DNA of 55,243 nt from Gemmatimonadota bacterium (GCA_013002885.1 JABDLS010000094.1:1-55243), one strand, 5' to 3'; positions 18,915 through 27,837 are shown, counted from the stretch's first letter. The notes: generated by a model not told the origin, from the letters alone. A program made the numbers and translations.

Positions 18915-21620
18915 ATGAGAAACGTTGATGGAGGACCGCCCACTCCGCCTCCCCTGCTGGAACGAACCGTCTCGGGGCTCCTCGGTCACGGCGCCTCGAC
19001 CCCCTTCATTCTCGGAGACCTCCGCGAGGAGTTCGGAGCCCTGTCGCGCCGACGCTCGAGGACGTTGGCGTGTGTCTGGTATCTGAGCCACGGTCTGCGC
19101 ATCGCCGCACGGGTGCGACTCGAGCCCCGCCGGCCGGGGCCTGCGGTCCCAGGGCGCCCGTATACGAGTAGCGGCGAGTTGAGGGACATGATGACCACCG
19201 ACCTCCGACAGTCCGCCCGATTCCTCGCTCGCCGCCCCGGCCTCTCCCTCGCTGTGATCGTGACGGTGGCCCTCGCCGTCTCTGCGACGACGACCGTCTT
19301 CGCGGTGCTCGATGGCGTGCTCCTCGAGCGGCTGCCGTACGCGAATCCCGACCGGCTCGTCGCGGTTTGGGAGACGAACCCCGCGGCGGAGAACCGCAAC
19401 GTCGTGTCGCCGGCGAATTTCCTGACATGGAGGGATGAGCTGGAGGCCTTTGATGCCGTGTCGTCGATCCTGGAGACGGGGACGACGATCATCGAGGAGG
19501 GTGTGCCCGAGCGGATCGGGTGGATCCAGGCGTCTGCGGACTATTTCGAGATGGTGGGCGCTCGAGCCGTGGTGGGACGCTTGTACGGCGAGGCCGAGGA
19601 CCAGCCGGGAGGTGGCAACGTCGTTGTCCTGTCGGAGGGCTTTTGGCAGCGCCGCTTCGGATCGGATCCCACGGTAGTCGGTCGGACGATCCAGCTCGGT
19701 CTACGTCCAGGAGGGGCACCGTTCGAGGTCATCGGGGTGCTCGAAGACCGCTACGACTTCGAGGTGGAGGTAGCTTCGTTCGGCGGAGTGGGCTCCCACG
19801 AGATCTGGCTGCCGCCGCAGTTCGGCGCCGAGGCACGCCAGGCGGGTGGTCGCTACCTGCAGGTCCTCGCCCGGCTGGCTCCAGCTGCCACACTTCAGAC
19901 AGCACGCCAGGAAGCCGACGCGCTGGCCGCTCGCCTCGCCGACGCATTCCCGGATCGACAGGAGGGATGGGGCGTCAGCATCGTCTCCCTCCATGACGAT
20001 ATCGTGGGTGGAGTCCGGCCCATGCTCATGGTGGTCTTCGGCGCCGTCTGCTTCGTACTCCTCATCGCCTGCGCGAACGTGGCCAACCTCCTGATGAGTC
20101 GAGCCAGCGAACGCGAGCAGGAGATGGCGGTGCGGTCCGCCATGGGCGCCGGGCGGGGGCGTCTCGTGCGACAACTGCTGCTGGAGAGCTCGATCCTGGC
20201 GGGGGTCGGTGGGCTGGTAGGTATCGGATTGACCCAGTGGGCCATCGCCACCTTGGTTCGGGCGACACCGGACCTACCTCGCCTCGAGACGGTGGGCCTG
20301 GACGCCGGGGTCCTCGCCTTCGCTCTCGCTGCCACCGGCTTCACCGCCGTCCTCTTTGGCCTCGCTCCGGCCGTGTCACTGGGTCGATCCGCCGTCGCCG
20401 GCGGGCTCGGGAGCAGGGGCTCGGTCACCACGGTGCGGATGCGCCGGCTCCGCGGTGCACTCGTCGTCGTGCAGGTCGCCTTGAGCCTCGTCCTCCTCGT
20501 CGGAGCTGGACTTCTGGTCCGCAGCCTCGCCAACCGCCTCGATGTCGGCGTGGGGTTCGAGGTCGAGAACCTCCTCACGACGCAGGTCCAGCTTGGTGGA
20601 GCCGCGTACCCCGCGTCGGCACAGGCCGCGTTCCTCGAGGAGCTCATCGAGCGGGCGGAGACTCTGCCGGGTGTACGCGCAGCCAGCGGGGTGACGGGTG
20701 CACCGCTGTCAGGGGCAGGGTCTCGGACGGGGTTCTGGCCGCTGGATCGCCCTGCGCCGGAGGCGAGTGAGATGCCCGGAGCGGACGTCCGGTGGGTGCA
20801 TCGAGACTATCACACGGTGTTGGGGATCGCGCTCCGTGACGGCCGGTTGTTCGAAGAGGCAGACGACGCGAATGCGCCTCTCGTGGTGCTCGTCAACGAG
20901 ACCGGCGCGGAGCGGACGTGGCCGGGTGACCGCGCGATAGGAAAGCAGATCGCAATGCCCTGGAACGACACCCTTGTCGCCGAAGTGGTGGGGGTCGTGG
21001 CCGACATCCGACACAACGGCCCCGACACGGAGCCGTACCCCATGCTCTACTGGGAACACCGCCAGTTCAACGCCTTCAATTTCATGTCTCTGGTGGTTCG
21101 GACGGCGGTCGTCCCGGCATCGACGGTGGTGGCGGGGTTGAGGCGCGAGTTGGGTGAGATGGACTCGGGGATTCCGCTAGGCAATGTGCACGCCATGGCC
21201 GATCTCTTTGCCGACGCCATCCGCCGGTCGCGCCTGGCGGCCATCAGCCTCGGGATGTTCGCGCTGGTCGCGCTTCTCCTGGCCGGGATCGGCATCTACG
21301 GCGTCGTGGCTCACGCCACGGCTCGCCGGTCGAGGGAGATTGGGATTCGCATGGCACTCGGGGCTGAGCGGAAGGGCATCCTCCGCATGGTCCTGCGCGA
21401 CGGGATGCGCCAGGTCGGGCTCGCCATCGCGCTCGGGAGTTTGGGTGCGATGGCCATGGCGGGACTCCTCGAGGGCATGGTTTTCAACGTCAGCACCACC
21501 GACCCGGTGACGTTCATCGGGACGGTTGGGCTTCTCGCCCTGATCGGATTCGTGGCCACGTGGTTGCCGGCGCTTCGAGCGAGTGGCATCGACCCGGTGG
21601 AGTCGATCCGCACCGAGTAG
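18915..21620 (+). CDS. MacB/FtsX-like ABC transporter permease with prefix domain
   Basis: This 901-residue protein is a MacB-like permease of the kind found with PadR regulators. Residues about 1-90 hold a cytoplasmic prefix domain (GDLREEF signature), then a membrane helix near 107-128, a large periplasmic MacB-PCD domain, helices near 374, 428, 472 and 514, a second periplasmic domain, and a final group of three helices from about 780 on. The double FtsX arrangement gives eight predicted helices. No ATP-binding protein is encoded beside it, so it either borrows one or acts otherwise. Substrate unknown; families of this type are linked to export of antibiotics, peptides or lipoproteins. Confidence 0.88.
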   Translation: MRNVDGGPPTPPPLLERTVSGLLGHGASTPFILGDLREEFGALSRRRSRTLACVWYLSHGLRIAARVRLEPRRPGPAVPGRPYTSSGELRDMMTTDLRQSARFLARRPGLSLAVIVTVALAVSATTTVFAVLDGVLLERLPYANPDRLVAVWETNPAAENRNVVSPANFLTWRDELEAFDAVSSILETGTTIIEEGVPERIGWIQASADYFEMVGARAVVGRLYGEAEDQPGGGNVVVLSEGFWQRRFGSDPTVVGRTIQLGLRPGGAPFEVIGVLEDRYDFEVEVASFGGVGSHEIWLPPQFGAEARQAGGRYLQVLARLAPAATLQTARQEADALAARLADAFPDRQEGWGVSIVSLHDDIVGGVRPMLMVVFGAVCFVLLIACANVANLLMSRASEREQEMAVRSAMGAGRGRLVRQLLLESSILAGVGGLVGIGLTQWAIATLVRATPDLPRLETVGLDAGVLAFALAATGFTAVLFGLAPAVSLGRSAVAGGLGSRGSVTTVRMRRLRGALVVVQVALSLVLLVGAGLLVRSLANRLDVGVGFEVENLLTTQVQLGGAAYPASAQAAFLEELIERAETLPGVRAASGVTGAPLSGAGSRTGFWPLDRPAPEASEMPGADVRWVHRDYHTVLGIALRDGRLFEEADDANAPLVVLVNETGAERTWPGDRAIGKQIAMPWNDTLVAEVVGVVADIRHNGPDTEPYPMLYWEHRQFNAFNFMSLVVRTAVVPASTVVAGLRRELGEMDSGIPLGNVHAMADLFADAIRRSRLAAISLGMFALVALLLAGIGIYGVVAHATARRSREIGIRMALGAERKGILRMVLRDGMRQVGLAIALGSLGAMAMAGLLEGMVFNVSTTDPVTFIGTVGLLALIGFVATWLPALRASGIDPVESIRTE

Positions 21621-21660
21621 GCCGTGGTGGCGGGCGACCGAGTCGGCCAAAGTTACCGGT

Positions 21661-22500
21661 TCAGCACCCCCCGGCCGGGGAACCCGGCCGGAAGGTCCAG
21701 TCGAAGTTGCGGGAGTACAGGTGGACGGCGTCCTGCAACGTGACCACGACGGCGATGCGATCCACATCGATCTCTTCGAGGTGCTCGTTCCGACAGCGCA
21801 TCCCATCGACGTAGATCGCTCCGCACTGCTGTCTGGGGTCGTCCACCCGACCCGCGGCCTCGGCTCGCGCCGTGGTTCGTTCGTACCCCATCCTTGCCGG
21901 CAGTGGCGCGCCGAACGTGCCGACGCAGACCTCTGCGCCGTGACTGACTGGAATGTAGAGCTTCCGGAGGAGGTCGGTGTTGTCTTCAGCGTCGAGCTTC
22001 ACCTGTTCCAGGCGCGTCCCCTGGATGGCGCGGTACCCTCGCAGGGTGGCCGGGTGCACACCGAATTCGAGAGTCAGGAAGTCCTCGAGCTTCTCGTTGG
22101 ACACCGAAACCTCGAGAGGATCCAAGCGGATGGGCTCCGGTCTCATCTCGAAATCAACGGCGTAGCGCCCGTCCTCGGCCACGGCCAGTAGCGGCGACTC
22201 GGTTTCGAAGTATCCGAGTCGCTCGATGACCAGGTAGTACTCGCCCGGCCCGGGGAAGTCGACCTGAAAGACGCCGGCGGTGTCTGCCCCTCGCATGAGG
22301 AGAGGCGTCCGCTGGGGATCGAGGACGATGATGGCTGCGAGGCCCACGCCCGTACCGTTCTCGGAATCGATGACGCGGCCGGAGATGACCTGCGCCTCCA
22401 GGGCCCCGACCTGGAGGCAGGTCAGGGACACCACCTGGACGGCAACCAGGGTGAGAACCAGTCCTGCAGCCGAAACGAACCCCTGGCTCGGCTCTTTCAT
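21661..22500 (-). CDS. Secreted protein with carboxypeptidase-regulatory-like domain
   Basis: I start this at 22500 because a GGAGG lies six bases upstream on the minus strand, followed by a good signal peptide; the longer open frame begins with a cysteine-rich, non-protein-like stretch. The 279-residue product has a signal peptide to about residue 36, then a beta-sandwich of the carboxypeptidase D regulatory type (ISGRVIDSENGTGVGLAAI, residues about 38-115), often seen at the N-terminus of TonB-dependent receptors. The remaining 160 residues include four cysteines and an NEHLEEIDVDRI segment that resembles plug-like structure. It is probably periplasmic. There is no barrel, so it is not itself a receptor. 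Convergent with the MacB-like gene. Confidence 0.75.
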   Translation of the reverse strand: MKEPSQGFVSAAGLVLTLVAVQVVSLTCLQVGALEAQVISGRVIDSENGTGVGLAAIIVLDPQRTPLLMRGADTAGVFQVDFPGPGEYYLVIERLGYFETESPLLAVAEDGRYAVDFEMRPEPIRLDPLEVSVSNEKLEDFLTLEFGVHPATLRGYRAIQGTRLEQVKLDAEDNTDLLRKLYIPVSHGAEVCVGTFGAPLPARMGYERTTARAEAAGRVDDPRQQCGAIYVDGMRCRNEHLEEIDVDRIAVVVTLQDAVHLYSRNFDWTFRPGSPAGGC

Positions 22501-22668
22501 GGTGCCTCCTCGACGGCCGACGACGTAACTACACAGTATGGTAGGCGGCGCGGGCGCGCACCGGCAGGTCGGCTGCGCGTCGGGGCAGGTGGGAGATTCG
22601 TCCTTGCGGGAGTCCCTCCTCACTCGGACGTTGCGTCACTTCATCCATACTCTCGAAGGACCGGCGCC

Positions 22669-23100
22669 ATGAAACGCGTGGTCATGACTGTCGCAACCGG
22701 CTCAATCGCCCTCTTCGTCCTCGGATTCGTGATGTATGTCGTGTTGCTTGGCGGGTTCTATGAGGCGTACCTCGGGTCCGCGACAGGCGTCATGCGGGAC
22801 GTTCCTATTGGCTGGGCGATGATCATCTCGCAGGTGGGGCTCGCTTCAATGCTGGCCTTTGTCCTGCATCTTTCGGACGCATCGTCGGCCCTGGACGGAC
22901 TTCGCGTCGGGGGTACCTTCGGCCTGCTCTTCGGGGTCGCCGTGGCCTTTGACCTGTACGCCGTGACGAATTGGTCGACCCTCCCCGTTCCATTCGTCGA
23001 GCCGCTGGTGACGGCAACTCGACTTGCCCTCGCGAGCGCTGCGATGGGTTGGGTGGTGGGACGAGGGTCGGATGCCCCCAACCCGGTGGGCGCCACGTGA
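22669..23100 (+). CDS. Small integral membrane protein, unknown function
   Basis: This 143-residue protein has four predicted membrane helices (about 5-28, 46-65, 78-98 and 112-132) joined by short loops. A GAAGGA sequence is well placed before the ATG. I do not recognise a family with confidence; the size and layout resemble DUF1761-type proteins. The downstream serine-hydrolase gene starts 85 bases after its stop on the same strand, so the two may be co-transcribed. Confidence 0.65.
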   Translation: MKRVVMTVATGSIALFVLGFVMYVVLLGGFYEAYLGSATGVMRDVPIGWAMIISQVGLASMLAFVLHLSDASSALDGLRVGGTFGLLFGVAVAFDLYAVTNWSTLPVPFVEPLVTATRLALASAAMGWVVGRGSDAPNPVGAT

Positions 23101-23185
23101 GGACCTCGGCGTCAACTCGACGCCGCGAGGGGATCTCTATGCACCGTGGTGTCCGCGGGGCGCTTCCCACCCGCTGCGGTTCGTA

Positions 23186-24349
23186 GTGAGACGAGCCGCC
23201 GCCACCACCCTGTTCGTGCTGCTGGTTGCACCTCTCCAGGCGTCGACCCAGACCACGGTCTGGCCGAGCCGCGGTTGGCGCATGAGCACCCCCGCAGCGG
23301 AGGGACTGGACGAGACCGCCTTGATCGAGCTGGATGGGCGCATTCAGGCCGGGGACTACGGATACGTCGACCGGGTCGTGGTCGTCCGCCATGGCAGACT
23401 GGTGTTCGACCGAAGATACGAGCAGGACTATCGCTCCATCAGTCGCGGCCAGCATAGCCAGATCGGGTGCGGGTACGGGTGTGAGGATCCGGCCTGGGAC
23501 CATCAGTTCAACTATCTCCACCCCGACTGGCACCCCTATCACCAGGGTCGCGATGTCCACACGCTCCAGTCCGTGACGAAGTCCATCACCGCGACCCTCA
23601 TCGGGATCGCCATCGTGCGCGGCGACATTGCTGGTGTGGACGAGCCGCTGCTGCCTTTCCTGGCAGGGTACGACGTCTCCGGCGTGGAAGCCGGTCTGAA
23701 GGACGCCACCCTCGAAGACGTCCTTACCATGCGGACCGGGATCGAGTGGCACGAGACCGATCGCCCCATGGACGATACCAACACCACCATCCAATTGGAG
23801 CGCGCTACCGACTGGGTCCAGTTCACGCTGAATCAGCCGATGGACTCGCAGCCCGGGGAACGGTGGGCCTACAACTCCGGGGGCAGTCAGCTGATGTCCG
23901 CTGTGATCCGGCACGCGACAGGCCGGACCCTGGACCTGTACGCCGAAGAGTTCCTCTTTGGACCCCTCGACATCACGGACTACCACTGGAAGATGACCGA
24001 CGCCGGGTTACCCGACGCGTTGGGCGGTCTCTACCTGGGAGCCGAAGACCTGGCCAAGATCGGGTATCTCTACCTCCAAGACGGCCTCTGGGAGGATGGC
24101 CGGCTACTTCCAGACGGGTGGGTCGAGGCCGCGACGACGAAGCACGTAGCCCAGCCGGCGTACGGGTACCAGTGGTGGAGGCCCGATCCCTTCGGCGAGG
24201 TGGTGTGGGCGGGTCAGGGCTTCGGAGGCCAGTTCCTCCTGGTCCTCCCCGAGCACGATATCGTCGCGGTGATCAATAGCTGGAACCTGTTCGGAGGTCG
24301 GTTCCCGAGTCTCCGGGACGCCCTCATCAGAACGCTTACGCAGGGTTGA
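23186..24349 (+). CDS. Exported serine hydrolase, class C beta-lactamase fold
   Basis: This is a penicillin-binding-protein/beta-lactamase-fold hydrolase. I choose GTG 23186 because it opens directly on a signal peptide (MRRAAATTLFVLLVAPLQAS); the open frame upstream overlaps the preceding gene and lacks protein character. The 387-residue product has the SVTK catalytic motif at 129-132, a YNSGG motif (Tyr general base) near residue 230, and GQGFGGQ as the third motif. CGYGC near residue 95 may form a disulfide. Such proteins are D,D-peptidases, esterases or amidases; the substrate cannot be told. It probably acts in the periplasm. Confidence 0.82.
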   Translation: MRRAAATTLFVLLVAPLQASTQTTVWPSRGWRMSTPAAEGLDETALIELDGRIQAGDYGYVDRVVVVRHGRLVFDRRYEQDYRSISRGQHSQIGCGYGCEDPAWDHQFNYLHPDWHPYHQGRDVHTLQSVTKSITATLIGIAIVRGDIAGVDEPLLPFLAGYDVSGVEAGLKDATLEDVLTMRTGIEWHETDRPMDDTNTTIQLERATDWVQFTLNQPMDSQPGERWAYNSGGSQLMSAVIRHATGRTLDLYAEEFLFGPLDITDYHWKMTDAGLPDALGGLYLGAEDLAKIGYLYLQDGLWEDGRLLPDGWVEAATTKHVAQPAYGYQWWRPDPFGEVVWAGQGFGGQFLLVLPEHDIVAVINSWNLFGGRFPSLRDALIRTLTQG

Positions 24350-24399
24350 GTCGCCCGCCCCGTTGGGCTCGCGGCCGCGTTCTCGAGACGACAGCGCCC

Positions 24400-24846
24400 T
24401 TACCGCCCTGGTAGGCCCGTCTCGTTGGAGAGGCTCCAGACGTAGGCCGCCAACGACGCGTACTGATTCCACTCGAGATCGAGGCCGCCTCCTGGGTTCA
24501 TCTCGAATCGCAATGCCGGGTCGGAGAGAAGCTCGCGACGAACGCCCCAGAACACGGTGCGCCGGATCTCTTCGAGGGAACCATCGCTCTGTACCCAGGT
24601 GGTGTCGGTGAGGTCTGGGCCGTTGCGCCCTCCGGAGCCCGCCTCGCCATGGCAACGCGCGCAACTGCCAGAATTGAAGATGGAGTCACCCTCGGCGATC
24701 ATCGTCGCCCAGCGACGGGCCTGATCGCGCTCGAGCCACTCGCTGACCTCGGCTGGAAGCGTCGGCTGCTGTGCATCGGCGGCGTCGACGAACAGGATGG
24801 AGATGGCCGCCGCCACTGCCCACGCCACGACCCCGCATCGTCTCAT
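24400..24846 (-). CDS. Periplasmic single-heme c-type cytochrome
   Basis: This 148-residue product has a signal peptide (residues 1-25, cut after DAADA) and one heme-binding motif CARCH at 62-66. M116 in the FEMNP stretch is a plausible sixth ligand of the heme iron. Start 24846 is chosen for its GGAGG site; the longer open frame upstream is not protein-like. It would carry electrons in the periplasm. No oxidase, dehydrogenase or cytochrome-maturation gene is adjacent, so its partner is unknown. It is divergent from the alanine-rich lipoprotein gene, sharing the 350-base gap between them, and convergent with the serine hydrolase. Confidence 0.85.
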   Translation of the reverse strand: MRRCGVVAWAVAAAISILFVDAADAQQPTLPAEVSEWLERDQARRWATMIAEGDSIFNSGSCARCHGEAGSGGRNGPDLTDTTWVQSDGSLEEIRRTVFWGVRRELLSDPALRFEMNPGGGLDLEWNQYASLAAYVWSLSNETGLPGR

Positions 24847-25082
24847 CTCGATCTCCTCCGTTCGTTGCACCCCGGCCCGCGAATCCGGGGCCAAGCTACC
24901 CCCGCAGCTCCGTTTTCGCTTGAAGCGCCACCACGGATCGCACCAAACAAATGCAGCAAAATAGTGCATACGTGACTGCATGCGCACGGTATTGGTGTTA
25001 TCCATCGCCGATACTGTCTGGAGCGATGCGCTAAAGCGTTATCCAGTCGCTATTTGAAGGCATTCCGACCTCCTGGCATGCG
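24847..25082. other. Divergent intergenic region, AT-richer
   Basis: This gap between the cytochrome and lipoprotein genes holds no gene I can support on either strand. It is clearly less GC-rich than its surroundings from about 24930 to 25060, as expected for divergent promoters. A CCCCGG/CCGGGG hairpin (24870-24875 and 24885-24890) lies near the cytochrome start. A GATACT box (25010-25015) and TATTTG (25051-25056) are possible -10 elements toward the lipoprotein, but neither has a good -35. Confidence 0.45.
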
Positions 25083-25196
25083 CCGTGCACATACCTCCCA
25101 GCCGACGACCTCGGGTCGTGGGCAGAGCGCCCACCGGAAGTTTCCCAGAAACGTCCCTGCCGTTCGAGGTCCGGTAGGGCGAACAGGAGTGCACGG
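25083..25196 (+). promoter_or_regulatory. Candidate structured leader RNA closing over the start codon
   Basis: CCGTGCAC (25083-25090) is perfectly complementary to GTGCACGG (25189-25196), which lies directly before the ATG at 25197 and overlaps the AGGAG ribosome site by one base. The enclosed segment can form at least four hairpins: 25105-25110 with 25114-25119, 25118-25123 with 25129-25134, 25140-25144 with 25148-25152, and 25162-25166 with 25180-25184 (the first two share two bases, so they need slight adjustment). U96, C97 and C98 of the 5' side can also pair with the ribosome site. It looks like a multi-way junction that hides the start. I match it to no known riboswitch. Confidence 0.45.
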
Positions 25197-26528
25197 ATGA
25201 AGATTCGAAACAGCACCATGTTCGTCGCCATGACAGCGTTGCTCACCATGGCGGCTTGCGACGATACACCGACCACACCCGATTTCGACGAGGAGAACGC
25301 TGCCGTAGTCGAGGGGCGGGTGGATGAAACGACTCCCCCCCAGAGCTCGGCCAACGGTCCGCAGAAGGCGCCGGGAACGGCTGCCCAGACCGTGAGCGTG
25401 GTTCAGATCAGCTCGTCGGGTGAGTATGGCGAGCTCGCGTCCGCCGACGTGCAGGCTGACGGGACCTACCGGATCGAGAGCGTGCCCTACGGGCGCACCA
25501 ACACGGCTGTGGTGGCGTATGTCGACGGCCGTGCGGCAGGTGAGGTCATGATCCATGGTGAGATCCGGGCACGATCGACGGTGCGCGCTGCTCCCATAAC
25601 GTACGAGACGACGATGGAGACGCGGACCTATGCCCGGATCATGGCATCGGGCCGCGCAGATCAGACGTCGACGACGGATGTGGCGCTGCTGCTTCGCGCC
25701 AACGGATCGGAGCTCGAAACGCTCCTGGCGTCCGACGCCGAGCTGGACGCGGTGGCAGAGGGTTCTGCCGAGGCGGGTGCGACCATGAACGATGTGTTCG
25801 CCAACGCAGGGGTTTCCCTCGGCGCCTCGACTCGGTCGAACCTGATGATCGGTGCTGCCGCGGATTTCGCTGCCGATCTTCTCGGTGGAATTTCCCTCGA
25901 AGTCGCTCACGACGACTATGCTGATGCAGCGATCGATGCGTGGTCCAGTGCCGGTGCGCGTCTCGAGACCATCGTGATGGCGACGGCTGGCGCAGCGACT
26001 ACCCTCGACGCCGTCATCGAAGGACGGACCTCCGTTCGCGGTCGGATCATCACCGAGCCGGTGCTCTTCAACCTTCGTGCCCGTGAGCGGGCTGCTGCCC
26101 AGTACGAGTCCTCTGCCGAGGCGACCCTGGCCGCGGCCGTCGAGTCGTCTCTCGCCGACGCCCGCGCCGGTGTCGAGGCTTCGTCTTCGACGGCAGCGGA
26201 GGTGAAGAGCGAGCTCGAGACTCGGCTGAACGCCACCATCGACGTCGCAGCAGATGCCGCCGTCGACCTTCTGGCAGCGGGTGCCAGCTTTGCGGTCCAG
26301 GCCAATGTCCGGGCAGCGGCTGAGACCGCTCTCGCCGAGGCGACTCTGAACACGCGTCTGGAGAGCGCTGCGACGGCGTCCGCCGCGGCGTCGGCCATGG
26401 CCGACTACCGGGCCAGCGTCCGGAGCGCGGTGCAGGCGATGGTCGAGGCGGCTGGTGACACCGACGCCGACGTGGACGTCATCACCGAGCTGTTCATCGC
26501 CGCCTGTGGTGGCGCCTACATCCGCTGA
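25197..26528 (+). CDS. Alanine-rich helical lipoprotein, unknown function
   Basis: This 443-residue protein is not one I recognise. It begins with a signal peptide ending in a MAAC lipobox at about residue 21, then a short beta-rich region (about 38-125) resembling a carboxypeptidase-regulatory fold (VEGRVDETTP...DGTYRIESVPYG). From about residue 150 to the end it is extremely rich in Ala, Ser, Glu, Thr and Arg with helical periodicity, and ends with a short cysteine-containing tail. I infer a lipid-anchored domain carrying a long helical stalk or bundle in the periplasm or on the surface. The AGGAG before the ATG is enclosed by the leader structure described at 25083-25196, suggesting post-transcriptional control. 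Confidence 0.7.
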   Translation: MKIRNSTMFVAMTALLTMAACDDTPTTPDFDEENAAVVEGRVDETTPPQSSANGPQKAPGTAAQTVSVVQISSSGEYGELASADVQADGTYRIESVPYGRTNTAVVAYVDGRAAGEVMIHGEIRARSTVRAAPITYETTMETRTYARIMASGRADQTSTTDVALLLRANGSELETLLASDAELDAVAEGSAEAGATMNDVFANAGVSLGASTRSNLMIGAAADFAADLLGGISLEVAHDDYADAAIDAWSSAGARLETIVMATAGAATTLDAVIEGRTSVRGRIITEPVLFNLRARERAAAQYESSAEATLAAAVESSLADARAGVEASSSTAAEVKSELETRLNATIDVAADAAVDLLAAGASFAVQANVRAAAETALAEATLNTRLESAATASAAASAMADYRASVRSAVQAMVEAAGDTDADVDVITELFIAACGGAYIR

Positions 26529-26573
26529 CCCCAGGGTGACGGGGAGCTCAGCGATGGCTGACCCGGCAGGGCC

Positions 26574-26605
26574 GCCGGGTCGTGGGGGGAGCCCCGCGAC
26601 CCGGC
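26574..26605. terminator. Bidirectional hairpin between convergent genes
   Basis: A 14-bp stem with one GU pair and a four-base loop: GCCGGGTCG (26574-26582) pairs with CGACCCGGC (26597-26605), and GGGG pairs with CCCC inside. It lies in the 97-base gap between the alanine-rich lipoprotein and the small membrane protein on the other strand. There is no long T run. Confidence 0.6.
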
Positions 26606-26625
26606 TCTTGGTGTATCTCGACGGT

Positions 26626-26949
26626 TCAACTGGTGGCGTTTCGTGCCAGGAGGTAGAGAAGGACCGATGCCGCCACGAGACTTGCTCCGGCAAGCGGAAG
26701 ATCCAGCTTCTTCGTTCGCCGGTAGTCCACGGCGACGCCGATGCCGCCGGCTAAGCCGAGGCCAAGGCTGAGGAAGACGGCGGGAAGGAGGAGGGGGGCC
26801 GCTGCCCACGCACCCCATCCGTCGTACTGGCGCAGGTAGACGCTGGTGAGGTACCAGGTCGCGGCGGGGACCCAACAGGTGGCGATGAGCACGGTGCGCA
26901 CCCGGCCCAGTGCTGGGGGTGCCTTCCCGGAGGTGCCTTGGCCGCTCAT
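26626..26949 (-). CDS. Small three-helix membrane protein, unknown function
   Basis: This 107-residue product has a short polar N-terminus and three hydrophobic helices (about 17-38, 48-72 and 82-103). A GGAG sequence upstream of its ATG on the minus strand overlaps the start region of the divergent transaminase gene; the two ATGs lie only nine bases apart. I do not recognise a family. It is likely an inner-membrane protein. Coding status is supported by its hydrophobic pattern and by the convergent terminator at its end. Confidence 0.6.
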   Translation of the reverse strand: MSGQGTSGKAPPALGRVRTVLIATCWVPAATWYLTSVYLRQYDGWGAWAAAPLLLPAVFLSLGLGLAGGIGVAVDYRRTKKLDLPLAGASLVAASVLLYLLARNATS

Positions 26950-26958
26950 ACTTGCTCC

Positions 26959-27837
26959 ATGGAAACAGTCTATCTGAACGGGGAGTACATCCCCAAGGCC
27001 GACGCGACGATCTCACCCGACGATCGGGGCTTCCTCCTGGGCGACGGGCTCTACGAGGTCACTCCCTTCTATGAGGGTGTGCCCTTCGGGTTGGATCGAC
27101 ATCTCCAGAGGCTCCTCAAGGGACTCTGCTTCCTCCGCATCGACTACGATGTCTCCGGGCTCGAGGAGATGCATCGGCAGCTCGTCGCCCGCAACGGGCT
27201 CGAGGATGCGGACCGGTCCATGGTCTACATGCAGATCACCCGTGGCGTCGCGCCCCGGACCCATTACTTCCCCGAGACGGCAGTCGAGCCGACGGTGTAT
27301 GCCTTTGCCAAGGCGTGGTCCCGGCCGGCCGACGAGGTCTGGAACCAGGGCTTCACGGCGGCGACTGTACCGGATCGGCGGTGGAGCAGGGTGGACATCA
27401 AGACGATCTGTCTGCTTCCCAACGCATTGGGATTTCAGGACGCGAAGGACCGCGGGGCCGACGACGCGATCTTCGTCCGCGACGGGGTCGCCATCGAGGG
27501 GGCCCACCAGAACTTCTGGGCCGTCTTCGGCGACACCGCTGCGACGCATCCGGTGACCGGCCACATCCTGCCCGGCATCACTCGAGGCGTCCTCCTGGAG
27601 GAGGCCAGGGCCGCGGGCATGAAGGTGGAGGAGCGGCCGGTCTACGTCGAAGAGCTCCAGTGGGCGACAGAGTGCTTCTTCACGGGAACCACCGGTGAGG
27701 TGCGACCGGTTGTGGAGATCGACGGCAAGCCCGTGGGAGATGGGACGGTGGGTAGCGTCACGCGGCAACTGTCGGACGTCTTCTTGCAGCGGGTCGAGGC
27801 CACGAAGGCGGCGGGTAGGGTCGGGACCGCGCGATGA
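26959..27837 (+). CDS. dat: D-amino-acid transaminase (class IV PLP enzyme)
   Basis: D-amino-acid transaminase moves amino groups between D-amino acids and 2-oxo acids and supplies D-Glu or D-Ala for peptidoglycan. The 292-residue product has the fold-type IV pattern: DRGFLLGDGLYE near residue 22, the RGVAPRTH motif (R95, R100, H102) that distinguishes D-AAT from branched-chain enzymes, the PLP lysine K148 in VDIKT, and E180 in AIEGAHQN. I start at the ATG 26959; a TTG at 26938 is possible but adds only seven residues. No ribosome site is visible, and a CATACT box ends six bases before the ATG, so a leaderless transcript is possible. It heads a run of five same-strand genes. Confidence 0.88.
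   Translation: METVYLNGEYIPKADATISPDDRGFLLGDGLYEVTPFYEGVPFGLDRHLQRLLKGLCFLRIDYDVSGLEEMHRQLVARNGLEDADRSMVYMQITRGVAPRTHYFPETAVEPTVYAFAKAWSRPADEVWNQGFTAATVPDRRWSRVDIKTICLLPNALGFQDAKDRGADDAIFVRDGVAIEGAHQNFWAVFGDTAATHPVTGHILPGITRGVLLEEARAAGMKVEERPVYVEELQWATECFFTGTTGEVRPVVEIDGKPVGDGTVGSVTRQLSDVFLQRVEATKAAGRVGTAR

Noticed and set aside
23024..23185. Upstream extension of the serine-hydrolase frame
   Set aside because: It overlaps the small membrane protein gene and is not protein-like; GTG 23186 opens on a signal peptide.
25083..25196. tRNA-like cloverleaf
   Set aside because: The outer 8-bp helix and inner hairpins recall a tRNA, but the length, the arms and the lack of an anticodon loop and CCA-end layout do not fit.
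25050..26693. 547-codon minus-strand open frame opposite the alanine-rich lipoprotein
   Set aside because: Alanine-rich codons leave the opposite frame open; the reading is Arg/His/Gly-rich. The plus-strand frame has a signal peptide, lipobox and ribosome site.
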